Shown piece by piece: positions 43,204 through 51,484 of a stretch of DNA of 64,000 nt. The translations under genes and the position numbers were made by a program. Under the pieces are notes generated by a model. The model did no database searches and was not told the origin of the DNA. It saw nothing but the letters and a program-made list of their open reading frames with translations. The stretch is from Heliomarina baculiformis (GTDB taxonomy: Bacteria; Pseudomonadota; Alphaproteobacteria; Rhodobacterales; Rhodobacteraceae): the NCBI RefSeq assembly GCF_019966545.1, contig NZ_JAIMIC010000001.1:62001-126000 (forward strand), read 5' to 3'. Every line of letters begins with the position of its first letter. Positions within the stretch are counted from its first letter, which is position 1.

Positions 43204-44243
43204 TCCGGACCTTCGCTCAGGATCAGCAGCACCGAAGAATGCTCATCCAGCCCCAGCGCCTCGCGATGGGCGGCGCTCGACATAAGGGCCGCCAGACCCG
43301 CCGCGCCCGACGGGGTCGACTTCAGCCCGACACCGGCGGCCAGTTCATCCCCCGCGAAGCCTTCGGCCTCGCTGATCGTGGCAAAGAAATCCGCATCCCG
43401 CGCCAACCCTTTCAGGGCGATCAGAGACGCCTCCTTGCAATCGAGCCGCCCCATTTCCGAAACCGGTCCGCTCGTCGTGACCATTTCCCCCGCCGCAATC
43501 GATTCTTTCAGACAGGGAGCAGCCTCGGGTTCGACCACGGTAATGATCGGTTCATCACCCCACGCCTTGCGGGCCAGCGCAGCTGCCGCCCCGGCAAGTC
43601 CACCGACACCGGCCTGAAGAAAGATATGGTTCGGGGCGCGGGGCATCGCCTCGATCACCTCCTGCATCAGTACAAGGTAGCCCTCCATCAGCCGATGCGG
43701 CCGCTCGGTATAGCCGGGCCACGAACTGTCCGAGAGCAGTTTCCAGCCGTTGTCTTCGGCCGCCTTGGCCGCCGCCGCCATGCTGTCCTCGTAAACCGCG
43801 CCTTCGCGCACCACCTCGGCCCCCTTTGCGCGCAACCGCTCGGCAAAGGCGTCGGGCACGGTTTCCGCGATATAGACCACCGCCCGCGCCCCGTAATCCG
43901 CAGCGCCCGCCGCCACCGACATGCCGTGATTGCCTGCGCTGGCGGTCACATAGGTCACGTCACTCACATCGCCCTCTGCCGCGTCATGCGCAATGACATA
44001 AGCCGCGCCAAGCGCCTTGAAGCTACCCAGCCCCATCCGGTTGCGTTCGTCCTTGATCCAGACCGTGCCGACCTCGCAGCTATCGGCCAGCGAATCCTGT
44101 GTCATCAGCGGCGTGGCGGCTGCATTGGGCCGCTTGTCCGTCAGCTGCACGGCGGTTTCCGCATCCTCGCTGGGATAGGGAATATCGGCGAGACCGGCCA
44201 AGGCATCGGTCTGCCCGCGATAGGGGTTCTTGAGTAATTCCAT
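43200..44243 (-). CDS. PLP-dependent diaminopropionate ammonia-lyase/threonine dehydratase-like enzyme
   Basis: A 347-residue fold-type II PLP enzyme. The lysine motif is NRMGLGSFKALGAAYVIA (Lys in SFKA), PLP-ring Asn in TASAGNHGMSVA, phosphate loop QAGVGGLAGAAAAL and a C-terminal SEG. The RMGLGSFKALG wording is closest to diaminopropionate ammonia-lyases; EutB of ectoine/hydroxyectoine use belongs to the same group. ATG 44243 is chosen because the upstream in-frame ATG 44261 falls in the loop of a terminator hairpin. No ribosome site precedes 44243, and the terminator T-tract ends directly at it. Confidence 0.85.
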   Translation of the reverse strand: MELLKNPYRGQTDALAGLADIPYPSEDAETAVQLTDKRPNAAATPLMTQDSLADSCEVGTVWIKDERNRMGLGSFKALGAAYVIAHDAAEGDVSDVTYVTASAGNHGMSVAAGAADYGARAVVYIAETVPDAFAERLRAKGAEVVREGAVYEDSMAAAAKAAEDNGWKLLSDSSWPGYTERPHRLMEGYLVLMQEVIEAMPRAPNHIFLQAGVGGLAGAAAALARKAWGDEPIITVVEPEAAPCLKESIAAGEMVTTSGPVSEMGRLDCKEASLIALKGLARDADFFATISEAEGFAGDELAAGVGLKSTPSGAAGLAALMSSAAHREALGLDEHSSVLLILSEGPE

Positions 44244-44272
44244 AAAAAGAGCGGACCCCATCAAGGGCCCGC
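44244..44272 (-). terminator. rho-independent terminator abutting the lyase start
   Basis: On the minus strand, stem GCGGGCCC / GGGTCCGC (8 bp, one G-T pair), loop TTGATG, then TCTTTTT. It would end the THF-methyltransferase transcript 54 bases after that stop, but its T-tract touches the ATG of the next gene. It may work as an attenuator for the downstream trio, or those genes may have a leaderless start. Confidence 0.75.
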
Positions 44273-44325
44273 CCGTCAATATTCAAAGCGACGCTTGGGT
44301 CGTAAAACGACATGCGCCGTCGAAA

Positions 44326-45387
44326 TCAGCCCCGGCGGCGGCGTCCGCCTGCGCGCCCTGCGCGACCGCGACCTTCCTGCCCGGCTTTCGGCGCGACCTT
44401 ATTGGTGCGAATCCATTCCGCGCCGTTCGGGTCGTTGTTGGTCAGGAAATTTGCCGCCCGGATTGCTTCCATTTCCGAGCCGGCCTTGGAACTCATCGAC
44501 CCGAGCCCAAAGAGAGTCACGAATGTCTCGTCGTCCATATCCTCGGGCAGGATGATCCCCGCCGCCTCAACCTCGGCTTTTTTCTCGGCGATCTTGGTCT
44601 GCGTGACCGGAAGCGCAACCGGGTTCATGATCGCGCTGGTCATCCCCGCGCCCATCGCCATCGGCAAAAAGGCATTGTTGATCCCGTGCCGGTTCGGCAA
44701 GCCGAAGGAAATATTGGACGCGCCGCAGGTGGTGTTCACACCCAGCTCCTCGCGCAGACGCCGCACCAGGGTGAACACCTGCAAACCTGCCGTGCCCATC
44801 GCCCCCACCGGCATCACCAGCGGATCGACCACGATATCATGCGCCGGAATGCCGAAATCGGCAGCCCGTTCCACGATCTTCTTCGCCACGGCGAAACGTA
44901 CGTCCGGATCTTCGGAAATCCCGGTATCGTCGTTGGAAATCGCCACCACTGGCACATTGTATTTCTTGACCAGCGGCAGGATCAGCTCAAGCCGGTCTTC
45001 CTCACCGGTGACCGAGTTCAGCAGCGGGCGGCCGTCGCACACCTCCAGACCGGCCTCGAGCGCGGCCGGAACCGAACTGTCGATGCACAGCGGAATATCC
45101 ACAAGCCCCTGAACCAGCTTAAGAATTTCCACCATCAGCGGCGGTTCGGTCTCATTCGGGTTGGGGTTGGAGTTGTAGACGACACCCGCGTTGACATCCA
45201 GCATGGTGGCGCCGGCTTCGACCTGCGCCAGCGCGTCTTTTTCGACGGTCGAGAAATCGCCCGCTTCCAGCTCCGCCGCCAGTTTCTTGCGTCCCGTAGG
45301 GTTGATACGCTCACCAATAACGCAGAACGGCTGGTCAAAGCCGATAATGGCGGTCTTGGTTTTGCTCTCGACAATCGTGCGGGTCAT
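44326..45387 (-). CDS. methyltetrahydrofolate:corrinoid methyltransferase (pterin-binding)
   Basis: A 353-residue TIM barrel of the pterin-binding family that transfers methyl between methyl-THF and a corrinoid. Motifs: FCVIGERINPTGRKKL, GATMLDVNAGVVY, IPLCIDSSVPAAL, NSVTGEEDRLELILPL, VVAISNDDTGI, VVDPLVMPVG and GASNISFGLPNRHGIN. The C-terminus has an Arg/Gly-rich tail (GRGRAGRAGGRRRRG) beyond the domain. It lies 21 bases after a MetF-like reductase, pairing methylene-THF reduction with methyl transfer. No corrinoid protein or MttB-like methyltransferase is visible in this window. Confidence 0.88.
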   Translation of the reverse strand: MTRTIVESKTKTAIIGFDQPFCVIGERINPTGRKKLAAELEAGDFSTVEKDALAQVEAGATMLDVNAGVVYNSNPNPNETEPPLMVEILKLVQGLVDIPLCIDSSVPAALEAGLEVCDGRPLLNSVTGEEDRLELILPLVKKYNVPVVAISNDDTGISEDPDVRFAVAKKIVERAADFGIPAHDIVVDPLVMPVGAMGTAGLQVFTLVRRLREELGVNTTCGASNISFGLPNRHGINNAFLPMAMGAGMTSAIMNPVALPVTQTKIAEKKAEVEAAGIILPEDMDDETFVTLFGLGSMSSKAGSEMEAIRAANFLTNNDPNGAEWIRTNKVAPKAGQEGRGRAGRAGGRRRRG

Positions 45388-45408
45388 TGGCGTCCTTTCC
45401 GGAGGCTT

Positions 45409-46338
45409 TTATTGATCATTCGCCGGGCGCGCGGCGTCACCACCGTTTTCAATGGCCCAGGTCGCATTTGTCTTGATACCGCCCAACGGGAAGAAATGCA
45501 CGTTGGTGATGTTGAAATCCGGATTTGCCGCCTTGTGCGCCGCCAGCTCGCTGACGACTTCCGTCGGCTCATAGGGCAGCAGCAGCTTGGTCACGTCCAT
45601 CGCGCGCTTTTGCAGAACCTTGAGCGAGGGGCCGACGCCACAGGCGATGGCGAACTTGATCAGCGTCTGCAACTTGGCCGGACCGGCAATGCCGATGTGG
45701 AGCGGCAGGGTGATCCCAGCCTCGCGCAGGCTGTCCGCCCAAGCGATGATCGGCTTGGCATCAAAGGCGAACTGGGTCGCCAGCGCCATGTCCGCGTCGG
45801 TGGTTTCGCTGAACTTCTGCTTCCAGCGCAGGGCCGCATCCACGTTGTTGAAACCGCCATCGGGGTCGATGTCGCGGTTGCCCTCGGGGTGACCGGCCAC
45901 ATGCAGCCGCTTGAAGCCCGCGCGGTCGAACTCGCCGGTTTCCATCAGCGCGATGGAGCTGTCGAAATCGCCAACCGGCTCGGCCACGCCACCTGCGAGC
46001 AGCAGCGCCTGATCGACACCCGCCTCCCCCTGATAGCGGGCGATCCAGTCCGCCAGAGTCGCGCGATCCTTGATGATCCGGGCCGGGAAATGCGGCATCA
46101 CCTTAAAGCCGTCCCGCGACAGACGTTTCGCGGTGCTGACCATGTCCTCGATGGGGGTGCCGTCGATATGCGCGATGTAAACGCGGGTTCCCTCGGGCAG
46201 CAGCGCGCGGAAATCCTCGACCTTCTCGGCGGTGCGGGGCATCACCTCGATCGAATAATCCTGCAAGAAGGCTTCAACCTGCGCATTGCCCGGCTTGAAT
46301 CCGACCGCGTCGCGTTTCCGAAAGTTCAACAAAGCCAT
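45409..46338 (-). CDS. methylenetetrahydrofolate reductase family protein (MetF-like)
   Basis: A 309-residue flavin TIM barrel that interconverts 5,10-methylene- and 5-methyl-THF. Features: YSIEVMPRTAEKVEDFRALL, HFPARIIKDRATLADWIARY, LLLAGGVAEPVGDFDSS, KRLHVAGHPEGN and AFDAKPIIAWADSLREAGITLPLHIGIAGPA. ATG 46338 has ribosome site GGGAGG; a start at 46374 would overlap the small gene upstream. Its neighbours suggest it serves the corrinoid/THF methyl module rather than methionine synthesis. Confidence 0.87.
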   Translation of the reverse strand: MALLNFRKRDAVGFKPGNAQVEAFLQDYSIEVMPRTAEKVEDFRALLPEGTRVYIAHIDGTPIEDMVSTAKRLSRDGFKVMPHFPARIIKDRATLADWIARYQGEAGVDQALLLAGGVAEPVGDFDSSIALMETGEFDRAGFKRLHVAGHPEGNRDIDPDGGFNNVDAALRWKQKFSETTDADMALATQFAFDAKPIIAWADSLREAGITLPLHIGIAGPAKLQTLIKFAIACGVGPSLKVLQKRAMDVTKLLLPYEPTEVVSELAAHKAANPDFNITNVHFFPLGGIKTNATWAIENGGDAARPANDQ

Positions 46339-46364
46339 GGCGGCCTCCCAAAAGGAGGGCGGGA

Positions 46365-46661
46365 TCATGCCCACCCGTCGTTTTCAATCAGCGCCTTGAT
46401 CCGGTCCTGGTCATATTCCGCATCCAGACGCACAGCCTCGGCCTCGGCAATCGCCTCTGCCTCCCCCTCAAGCACATAGGGATCCGCCTTGCGCCACTCC
46501 GCCAGATAGGCGTCGCTGTCCTTGGCGTTCACTTTCATCGCGGCACGGTCGATGGCCTGCTCGAAACGTTCGGGCAATTGCCTTTTTGCGCCACGACGTC
46601 CCTTGCCAACGATGACCTGCGCCGGGATATCCCGCCAATAAACAATCGTGACATCGGGCAA
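46365..46661 (-). CDS. small Virulence_fact-domain-like protein (TTG start)
   Basis: A 98-residue protein beginning (M)PDVTIVYWRDIPAQVIVG and containing GRRGAKRQLPERFEQAIDRA, matching the small family named Virulence_fact in Pfam, which is found with methyl-THF/corrinoid genes in roseobacters. The TTG start at 46661 has AAGGA 8 bases upstream; an upstream ATG at 46781 would add a non-conserved stretch. It ends 26 bases before the MetF-like gene. The name is historical and does not imply virulence; role unknown. Confidence 0.75.
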   Translation of the reverse strand: MPDVTIVYWRDIPAQVIVGKGRRGAKRQLPERFEQAIDRAAMKVNAKDSDAYLAEWRKADPYVLEGEAEAIAEAEAVRLDAEYDQDRIKALIENDGWA

Positions 46662-46995
46662 CGTGTGATTCCTTCGTGTTCTCGATGGCCCTGAATACGG
46701 CAGAGCCCTGTCGCCCCATCGCCTGTTTTCGACACAACCGATGATGGGAACGACGCTGACAGATATAATGAAACATGCCATTCTTTACGATCCGGCTAAA
46801 AGATCAAATGCGATATCAATTATTCGAGAGTTGAAAAGCCCGCAGCCTTCGAAACCGGCGTTGCGGCAAAGCCTGTGCAGCAGCTTGGCCGGCATGATAG
46901 CGTCCTGACATCACGCGCTTTCGTTATCGCAAACCTTGCGTCGGCGACCGCCACAGCCTATCCTTGAAGCAACTCGAAATCGGAGGGCGTGAAAT
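46662..46995. other. intergenic region between divergent genes
   Basis: About 330 bases between the divergent small Virulence_fact-like gene and the Ppx/GppA gene. It is moderately AT-rich near 46790-46830. It must hold both promoters, but I see no clear -35/-10 pair, riboswitch fold or strong repeat. Confidence 0.4.
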
Positions 46996-48108
46996 ATGGC
47001 GCCCAAGCGTCCCACTGGTGCGGGCGCGTTCCCGAAAGCGGTCGAAAGCCCCGCGCCTACACCGCCCGATCCAGCCGACCTCTATGCGGCGCTGGATCTG
47101 GGTACCAATAGTTGCCGCATGCTGATCGCCCAGCCCAAGGGCAGCGGTTTCCATGTGGTAGACAGCTTTTCGAAATCGGTGCAGCTCGGCTCCGGTCTCG
47201 AGAAGACAGGCCGTCTCTCGCGGTCTTCCATGGCGCGCACGGTCCAGGCCCTGCGAATCTGCCAGCAGAAACTGAAACGCAACAAGGTCAGCCGCATGCG
47301 GCTGGTCACCACCGAGGCGTGCCGTCGTGCCAAGAACTCGCGCGAGTTCATCCGGCAGGTGCAGCGTGAAACCGGCATGAAAATCGAGGTCATCCAGCCC
47401 GAGGAGGAAGCCCGCCTCGCGGTGATTTCCTGCGCCCCGCTTGTCTCGACCCGTACCGAACAGCTCCTGGTCGTGGATATTGGCGGAGGATCCACCGAAC
47501 TCGTCTGGATCGACATTTCCTCTGTACCGCATCGCGACCGCCCGCGTGCCATCATGCGTCTGCATGCCGGCTTCCACCCGCCCGAAAGCCCTTTCCCCGC
47601 GGCCAAGGTCGTCGACTGGATTTCGGTTCCGCTTGGTGTCGCCACCCTGCGTGACCAGTTCTCGGACGTCGAGGATGACGCGGCCCGCTTTGCACTGATG
47701 AGCTGGTTCTTCGAGGAAAACCTCGCCGATTTCGCCCCCTATAAGGACGAACAGGTACGCGAAGGCTTCCAGATCGTCGGCACCTCCGGCACGGTGACCA
47801 CGGTCGCGGCAAGCCACCTCGGCTTGAAACGCTACGACCGGACCAAGGTAGACGGCCTCCGCATGACCTCCGACCAGATCGACCGCGTCATCCGGCGCTA
47901 CCTCGAGCTCGGTCCCCAGGGCCGGCGTCGCGATCCGCGCATCGGCGAAGATCGGCAGGCCCTTATCATGTCCGGCTCCGCCATACTTCAGGCCCTGCTG
48001 CGCTGCTGGCCGACGGATCGCCTGAGTGTCGCCGACCGCGGCCTGAGAGAGGGACTGCTCTATGCCCAGATGAGCGCGGACGGTGTACTGGAGGACGGCC
48101 CTTTCTGA
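46996..48108 (+). CDS. Ppx/GppA family exopolyphosphatase/pppGpp phosphatase
   Basis: A 370-residue ASKHA-fold phosphatase. Phosphate-1 loop LYAALDLGTNSCRMLI, catalytic Glu in VIQPEEEARLAVIS, phosphate-2 loop LLVVDIGGGSTELVWI and the adenosine-type region VGTSGTVTTVAASHL. Shorter than Ppx of E. coli, so it lacks the C-terminal HD domain and resembles the single-module alphaproteobacterial enzymes that act on polyphosphate or (p)ppGpp. Ribosome site GGAGG precedes ATG 46996. The rlmE gene follows after a repeat-bearing gap. Confidence 0.92.
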   Translation: MAPKRPTGAGAFPKAVESPAPTPPDPADLYAALDLGTNSCRMLIAQPKGSGFHVVDSFSKSVQLGSGLEKTGRLSRSSMARTVQALRICQQKLKRNKVSRMRLVTTEACRRAKNSREFIRQVQRETGMKIEVIQPEEEARLAVISCAPLVSTRTEQLLVVDIGGGSTELVWIDISSVPHRDRPRAIMRLHAGFHPPESPFPAAKVVDWISVPLGVATLRDQFSDVEDDAARFALMSWFFEENLADFAPYKDEQVREGFQIVGTSGTVTTVAASHLGLKRYDRTKVDGLRMTSDQIDRVIRRYLELGPQGRRRDPRIGEDRQALIMSGSAILQALLRCWPTDRLSVADRGLREGLLYAQMSADGVLEDGPF

Positions 48109-48124
48109 ACTTGCGAACGGTGAT

Positions 48125-48235
48125 GGGGGCGCTGCCCCCGCCGCCCTGTCGGGCGCCTCCCCCGGGATATTTTGTCACCCAAAGAAGGGGGCCGTTTACC
48201 TGCTTCTTTGGGTCATAAAATATCCCCGCCGGAGG
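48125..48235. repeat. GC-rich intergenic repeat, copy A, with long hairpin
   Basis: The first part (48125-48187) matches copy B at 36914-36976: a GGGGGC-GCT-GCCCCC hairpin, a CCCTG-T-CGGGCG unit, then CTCCCCCGGGATATTTTG and a purine-rich AAG tail. The second part adds an inverted copy of the tail, giving 24-base arms 48164-48187 and 48203-48226 with two mismatches and a 15-base loop. It lies between the Ppx/GppA gene and rlmE and may terminate or stabilise the upstream transcript. Confidence 0.75.
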
Positions 48236-48333
48236 CATCCCAAGGTTTCCGCTTTCGACTCGCTCTATTTGTTCCGCGTGGCTTGCCCGTCTGCACCTGA
48301 ACGGATAACTCTGAAATCTAGGAGAGATTTGAC

Positions 48334-49035
48334 ATGGCCAAGAACACATCCGGGCGCGGACAGCGCGATCTCAAGGTCAAGGTCAAGACGGCGCGCGGAC
48401 GAAAGCTTTCGTCGACGCGCTGGTTACAGCGGCAGTTGAACGACCCCTATGTGCGGCGCGCGCAGGCAGATGGCTACCGCGGCCGTGCGGCCTACAAAAT
48501 TCTCGAGCTCGACGACAAGTTCCGCTTTCTCGTACCGGGCGCGCGGGTGGTGGATCTGGGCTGCGCGCCGGGTGGCTGGCTTCAGGTCGCCGTCAAGCGT
48601 ATCAATGCCTTGGGTGAAAAATCCGGCAAGGCAGTCGGGCGCATTGTCGGTGTCGATCTGCAGGAGGTCGAACCAATTGCCGGGGCCGAGATACACCAGC
48701 TGGATTTCATGGCCGATGACGCGGACGAACAGGTGAAGACATGGCTCGACGGCAAGGCCGACGTGGTGATGTCCGACATGGCTGCGGCCTCTTCCGGGCA
48801 CAAGCAGACGGATCACCTGCGGATCATCGCGCTTTGCGAGGCCGCCGCTTACTTCGCCTTTGACGTGCTGGAAGAGAACGGCACGTTTGTCGCCAAGGTT
48901 CTTGCAGGCGGTGCCGAAGGTGATCTGCAAAAGCTGCTGAAGCAGAAGTTTACTAAGGTTGCCAACGTGAAACCGCCCGCATCTCGGGCGGACAGTTCCG
49001 AGAAATTCGTCGTGGCGACCGGGTTTCGCGGATAG
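48334..49035 (+). CDS. rlmE: 23S rRNA (uridine-2'-O-)-methyltransferase RlmE/FtsJ
   Basis: A 233-residue SAM enzyme that methylates U2552 in the 23S A-loop. SAM motif [16 protein letters not shown], the catalytic K-D-K-E set in [10 protein letters not shown] (Lys), VVMSDMAA (Asp), [10 protein letters not shown] (Lys) and [11 protein letters not shown] (Glu), and the basic N-terminus with [31 protein letters not shown] are all present. AGGAGAG precedes the ATG. It converges on a small gene six bases beyond its stop. Confidence 0.95.
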   Translation: MAKNTSGRGQRDLKVKVKTARGRKLSSTRWLQRQLNDPYVRRAQADGYRGRAAYKILELDDKFRFLVPGARVVDLGCAPGGWLQVAVKRINALGEKSGKAVGRIVGVDLQEVEPIAGAEIHQLDFMADDADEQVKTWLDGKADVVMSDMAAASSGHKQTDHLRIIALCEAAAYFAFDVLEENGTFVAKVLAGGAEGDLQKLLKQKFTKVANVKPPASRADSSEKFVVATGFRG

Positions 49036-49041
49036 ATTGAT

Positions 49042-49221
49042 CTAGTCCGCCGGCATGTTCCACGACGAAATCGCGATCTCGCGAAAGGCGGCCGCATCGC
49101 TTTCATCCATCAGCGCGCGATCCTTCGCGCTGATCCGGACGGCGGTCAGCGCCGAATTGCTTTGCTGATGCAGGAGCTGGAACAGCTTCGAATGACGCTC
49201 CTGGCCTGACGCTTGTTTCAT
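49042..49221 (-). CDS. small conserved-looking protein, unknown
   Basis: A 59-residue protein, MKQASGQERHSKLFQLLHQQ and onward to SSWNMPAD, probably one or two helices with no membrane segment. ATG 49221 is preceded by a purine-rich GGGACCGGAG; an in-frame upstream start at 49290 would give 82 residues. Its stop is six bases from the convergent rlmE stop. I do not recognise the family. Confidence 0.5.
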   Translation of the reverse strand: MKQASGQERHSKLFQLLHQQSNSALTAVRISAKDRALMDESDAAAFREIAISSWNMPAD

Positions 49222-49353
49222 CTCCGGTCCCTTTGCCAATTCAGATCGTTGATCAGTTCGCCGGGAAGCTAGGAGCGAATTGTGCATCAACAGTGGCCAA
49301 GTCGGGTCATTGCCGTGAACATTGTAGCAAAATTTGTGGTAAATCGGGTGAGA

Positions 49354-50235
49354 TCACGGAAGCGGCGAAAAGGGGCGCGGCTTCTTGCGGCCGTTCCGGC
49401 GCCGGATCAGGGCCCCATTGAACTCGGCCCCGAGGATCAGGATGGCAGCAATAAGGTAAAGAAAGATCAATGCCGCCATCGCCCCCGCAAGTCCTGCGTA
49501 GGTGGCGCTGTAGCGCGCGAAATGCGCGAGGTAGATCGAGAACCCCCAAGTCGCGGCATACCAGAGACCTACGGTCAGCAGGACACCGGGCCAGATTTGA
49601 CCAAAGCGGTGGTGCAGCCCCGGCAGCCAGATGTGGCAGGCCGAGACCGAAAAGATCAGCACCGTCAGGGTAATCAGCGATTTCAGCGTCGAATAGCTGG
49701 CCAGATCGGCAATCGGATCGGGCAATTCCTGCGCGACATAGCGGAAATAGGCTGGCAGGCCGAAACTTACCGTCAGGCCGACCAGAACGATAGCGCCGCC
49801 GACCAGCACGAAGATCAGGCAGAGCCCCCGGGTCTTCCAATACGGGCGCGGGTCGCTTTCGCGATAGGCATAGCTCACCGCAAGCCGTACCGCATCGACA
49901 CCGTTGGACGCGAAGTACAGCGCAAGGATTCCGCCCACCGTGACCAGACCGACGCTGCCGCCGGCCAGAACCGACCGGATCTCCGCCACGATCGGAGCGG
50001 CGATATCATCGGGCCAGACGCCAAAAATCAATTGGATCAGGTCGTCGATATTCACGTCCCGTGAGACTGCCCCGGCCAGCGCCACCACGAAGAGCATGAA
50101 AGGAAACAGCGCCAGCATCAGCGACATGGCCACGTGACTCGACAGGATCCAGCCATGATTGTCGTTGAACCTGAGGATCGCCTTGTAAAGCGCCTTGGGC
50201 GGTGTCATCCAGCGATGTTTTTCCGGCAGGTTCAT
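49354..50235 (-). CDS. YihY/BrkB-family inner-membrane protein
   Basis: A 293-residue protein with about six hydrophobic helices (LMLALFPFMLFVVALAGAVS, VGLVTVGGILALYFASNGVD, CLIFVLVGGAIVLVGLTVSF, LITLTVLIFSVSACHIWLPG, GVLLTVGLWYAATWGFSIYL, LIFLYLIAAILILGAEFNGA). This matches the BrkB/YihY family, once misnamed RNase BN. The short Arg-rich tail (IRRRNGRKKPRPF) is cytoplasmic. It is divergent from the deacetylase-like gene. Proposed transporter or exporter; function unproven. Confidence 0.9.
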   Translation of the reverse strand: MNLPEKHRWMTPPKALYKAILRFNDNHGWILSSHVAMSLMLALFPFMLFVVALAGAVSRDVNIDDLIQLIFGVWPDDIAAPIVAEIRSVLAGGSVGLVTVGGILALYFASNGVDAVRLAVSYAYRESDPRPYWKTRGLCLIFVLVGGAIVLVGLTVSFGLPAYFRYVAQELPDPIADLASYSTLKSLITLTVLIFSVSACHIWLPGLHHRFGQIWPGVLLTVGLWYAATWGFSIYLAHFARYSATYAGLAGAMAALIFLYLIAAILILGAEFNGALIRRRNGRKKPRPFSPLP

Positions 50236-50344
50236 AGTCAGGTTCTAGTGCTACACGGTGCATCTTGCCACTGAGAGCCGCAAGATCCGCGCGATTTCGC
50301 GCGCGCAATGGTTTTCCGGTGCCACCTGAACTAGCTATTGTGCC

Positions 50345-51484
50345 ATGGACACGATCTCTCAGCCCCGCCAGCCGACGCTTTTTCTCGGTGCCGAGATCTA
50401 TCGCGGCTCGACCTATGGCAGCGCGCATCCGCTCGCGATTCCCCGGGTACCGACGGTAATCGACCTGTCGCGCGCGCTCGGCTGGCTCCCGCGCGAGGTA
50501 TATCGCACCAGCCCGCGCATCCGTCCCGCCGGTCTGATGGCCTTTCACACCCCTGCCTACATCGCCGCGCTTCAGACCGCCGAGGCCAGCCAGAGCGTCA
50601 CCGCCGAAATCCGTGAACGCCACGGGCTTGGTACCTTGTCGAACCCGGTCTACCCCGAGATGTTCCGCCGTCCGGCCACGTCAGCGGGAGGCGCGCTGCT
50701 TGCCGCAGATCTGGTCGCCGCCGGTCATCGCGTCTATCATCCGGCGGGCGGCACCCATCACGGGCTGCCCGACCGCGCCAATGGCTTCTGTTTCTTCAAC
50801 GACCCGGTTCTGGCGATCATAGCGCTCAGGGCACGGGGGCTGCGCCGCATCGTCTATGTCGATATCGACGCGCATCACTGCGACGGGGTCGAGGTCGCCT
50901 TTCCCGATACCCCTGGGGTCCGCCTTATTTCCCTGCACGAGGAAAAGCGCTGGCCGTTCACCGGTGCCTTGCATGACCGGGGCTGCGGCAATTTCTTCAA
51001 CCTGCCCCTGCCCGCCGGGCTGAACGACGATGAATACGCGCTGGCGCTCCAAGATCTCATCTTGCCCGCCATCGCCAGTCACCGTCCGGATGCGGTGGTG
51101 CTGCAATGCGGGGCTGATGCGGTGGCCGAGGATCCGCTGTCACGGCTTACGCTCTCGAACAATGCCCATTGGGCAACTGTTGCGGCGCTCAAGGACATCG
51201 CGCCGCGCCTGCTGGTGCTGGGCGGGGGCGGGTATAACCCGTGGTCGGTCGGGCGTCTCTGGACCGGGGTATGGGCAACGCTCAACGGTTTTGACATACC
51301 CGACCGCCTGCCCCCCGAAGCAGAGGCGATTCAGCGCGGGCTAAGCTGGAACCGCCGCGCCGGGAGAACCCCGCCGGAGCACTGGTTTACCACGCTTCGG
51401 GACGTTCCGCACAACGGTGGAATCCGCGACGTGATCCGCGACCGGGTCAGCCTGCTTGCCGCGCGTCTGCTGGCCGAGGTCTGA
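50345..51484 (+). CDS. histone-deacetylase superfamily amidohydrolase (AcuC-like)
   Basis: A 379-residue zinc hydrolase of the arginase/deacetylase fold. Motifs: active-site His pair in GGTHHGLPDRANGFCFFND, zinc Asp/His in VDIDAHHCDGVEVAF, the third ligand Asp in CGADAVAEDPLSRL and catalytic Tyr in LGGGGYNPWS. Bacterial members deacetylate polyamines, acetoin-pathway enzymes (AcuC) or other acetylated amines. No acs or polyamine genes are adjacent, so the substrate is open. Stop directly abuts that of the next convergent gene. Confidence 0.92.
   Translation: MDTISQPRQPTLFLGAEIYRGSTYGSAHPLAIPRVPTVIDLSRALGWLPREVYRTSPRIRPAGLMAFHTPAYIAALQTAEASQSVTAEIRERHGLGTLSNPVYPEMFRRPATSAGGALLAADLVAAGHRVYHPAGGTHHGLPDRANGFCFFNDPVLAIIALRARGLRRIVYVDIDAHHCDGVEVAFPDTPGVRLISLHEEKRWPFTGALHDRGCGNFFNLPLPAGLNDDEYALALQDLILPAIASHRPDAVVLQCGADAVAEDPLSRLTLSNNAHWATVAALKDIAPRLLVLGGGGYNPWSVGRLWTGVWATLNGFDIPDRLPPEAEAIQRGLSWNRRAGRTPPEHWFTTLRDVPHNGGIRDVIRDRVSLLAARLLAEV

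Noticed and set aside
44230-46479. A 749-residue plus-strand open frame
   Set aside because: It lies antisense to the methyl-THF methyltransferase and MetF-like genes, which carry clear family motifs. It is rich in Arg, His and Gly, as expected of antisense frames.
46365-46661. A virulence function for the small Virulence_fact-type protein
   Set aside because: The family name is historical; the neighbours are one-carbon enzymes.
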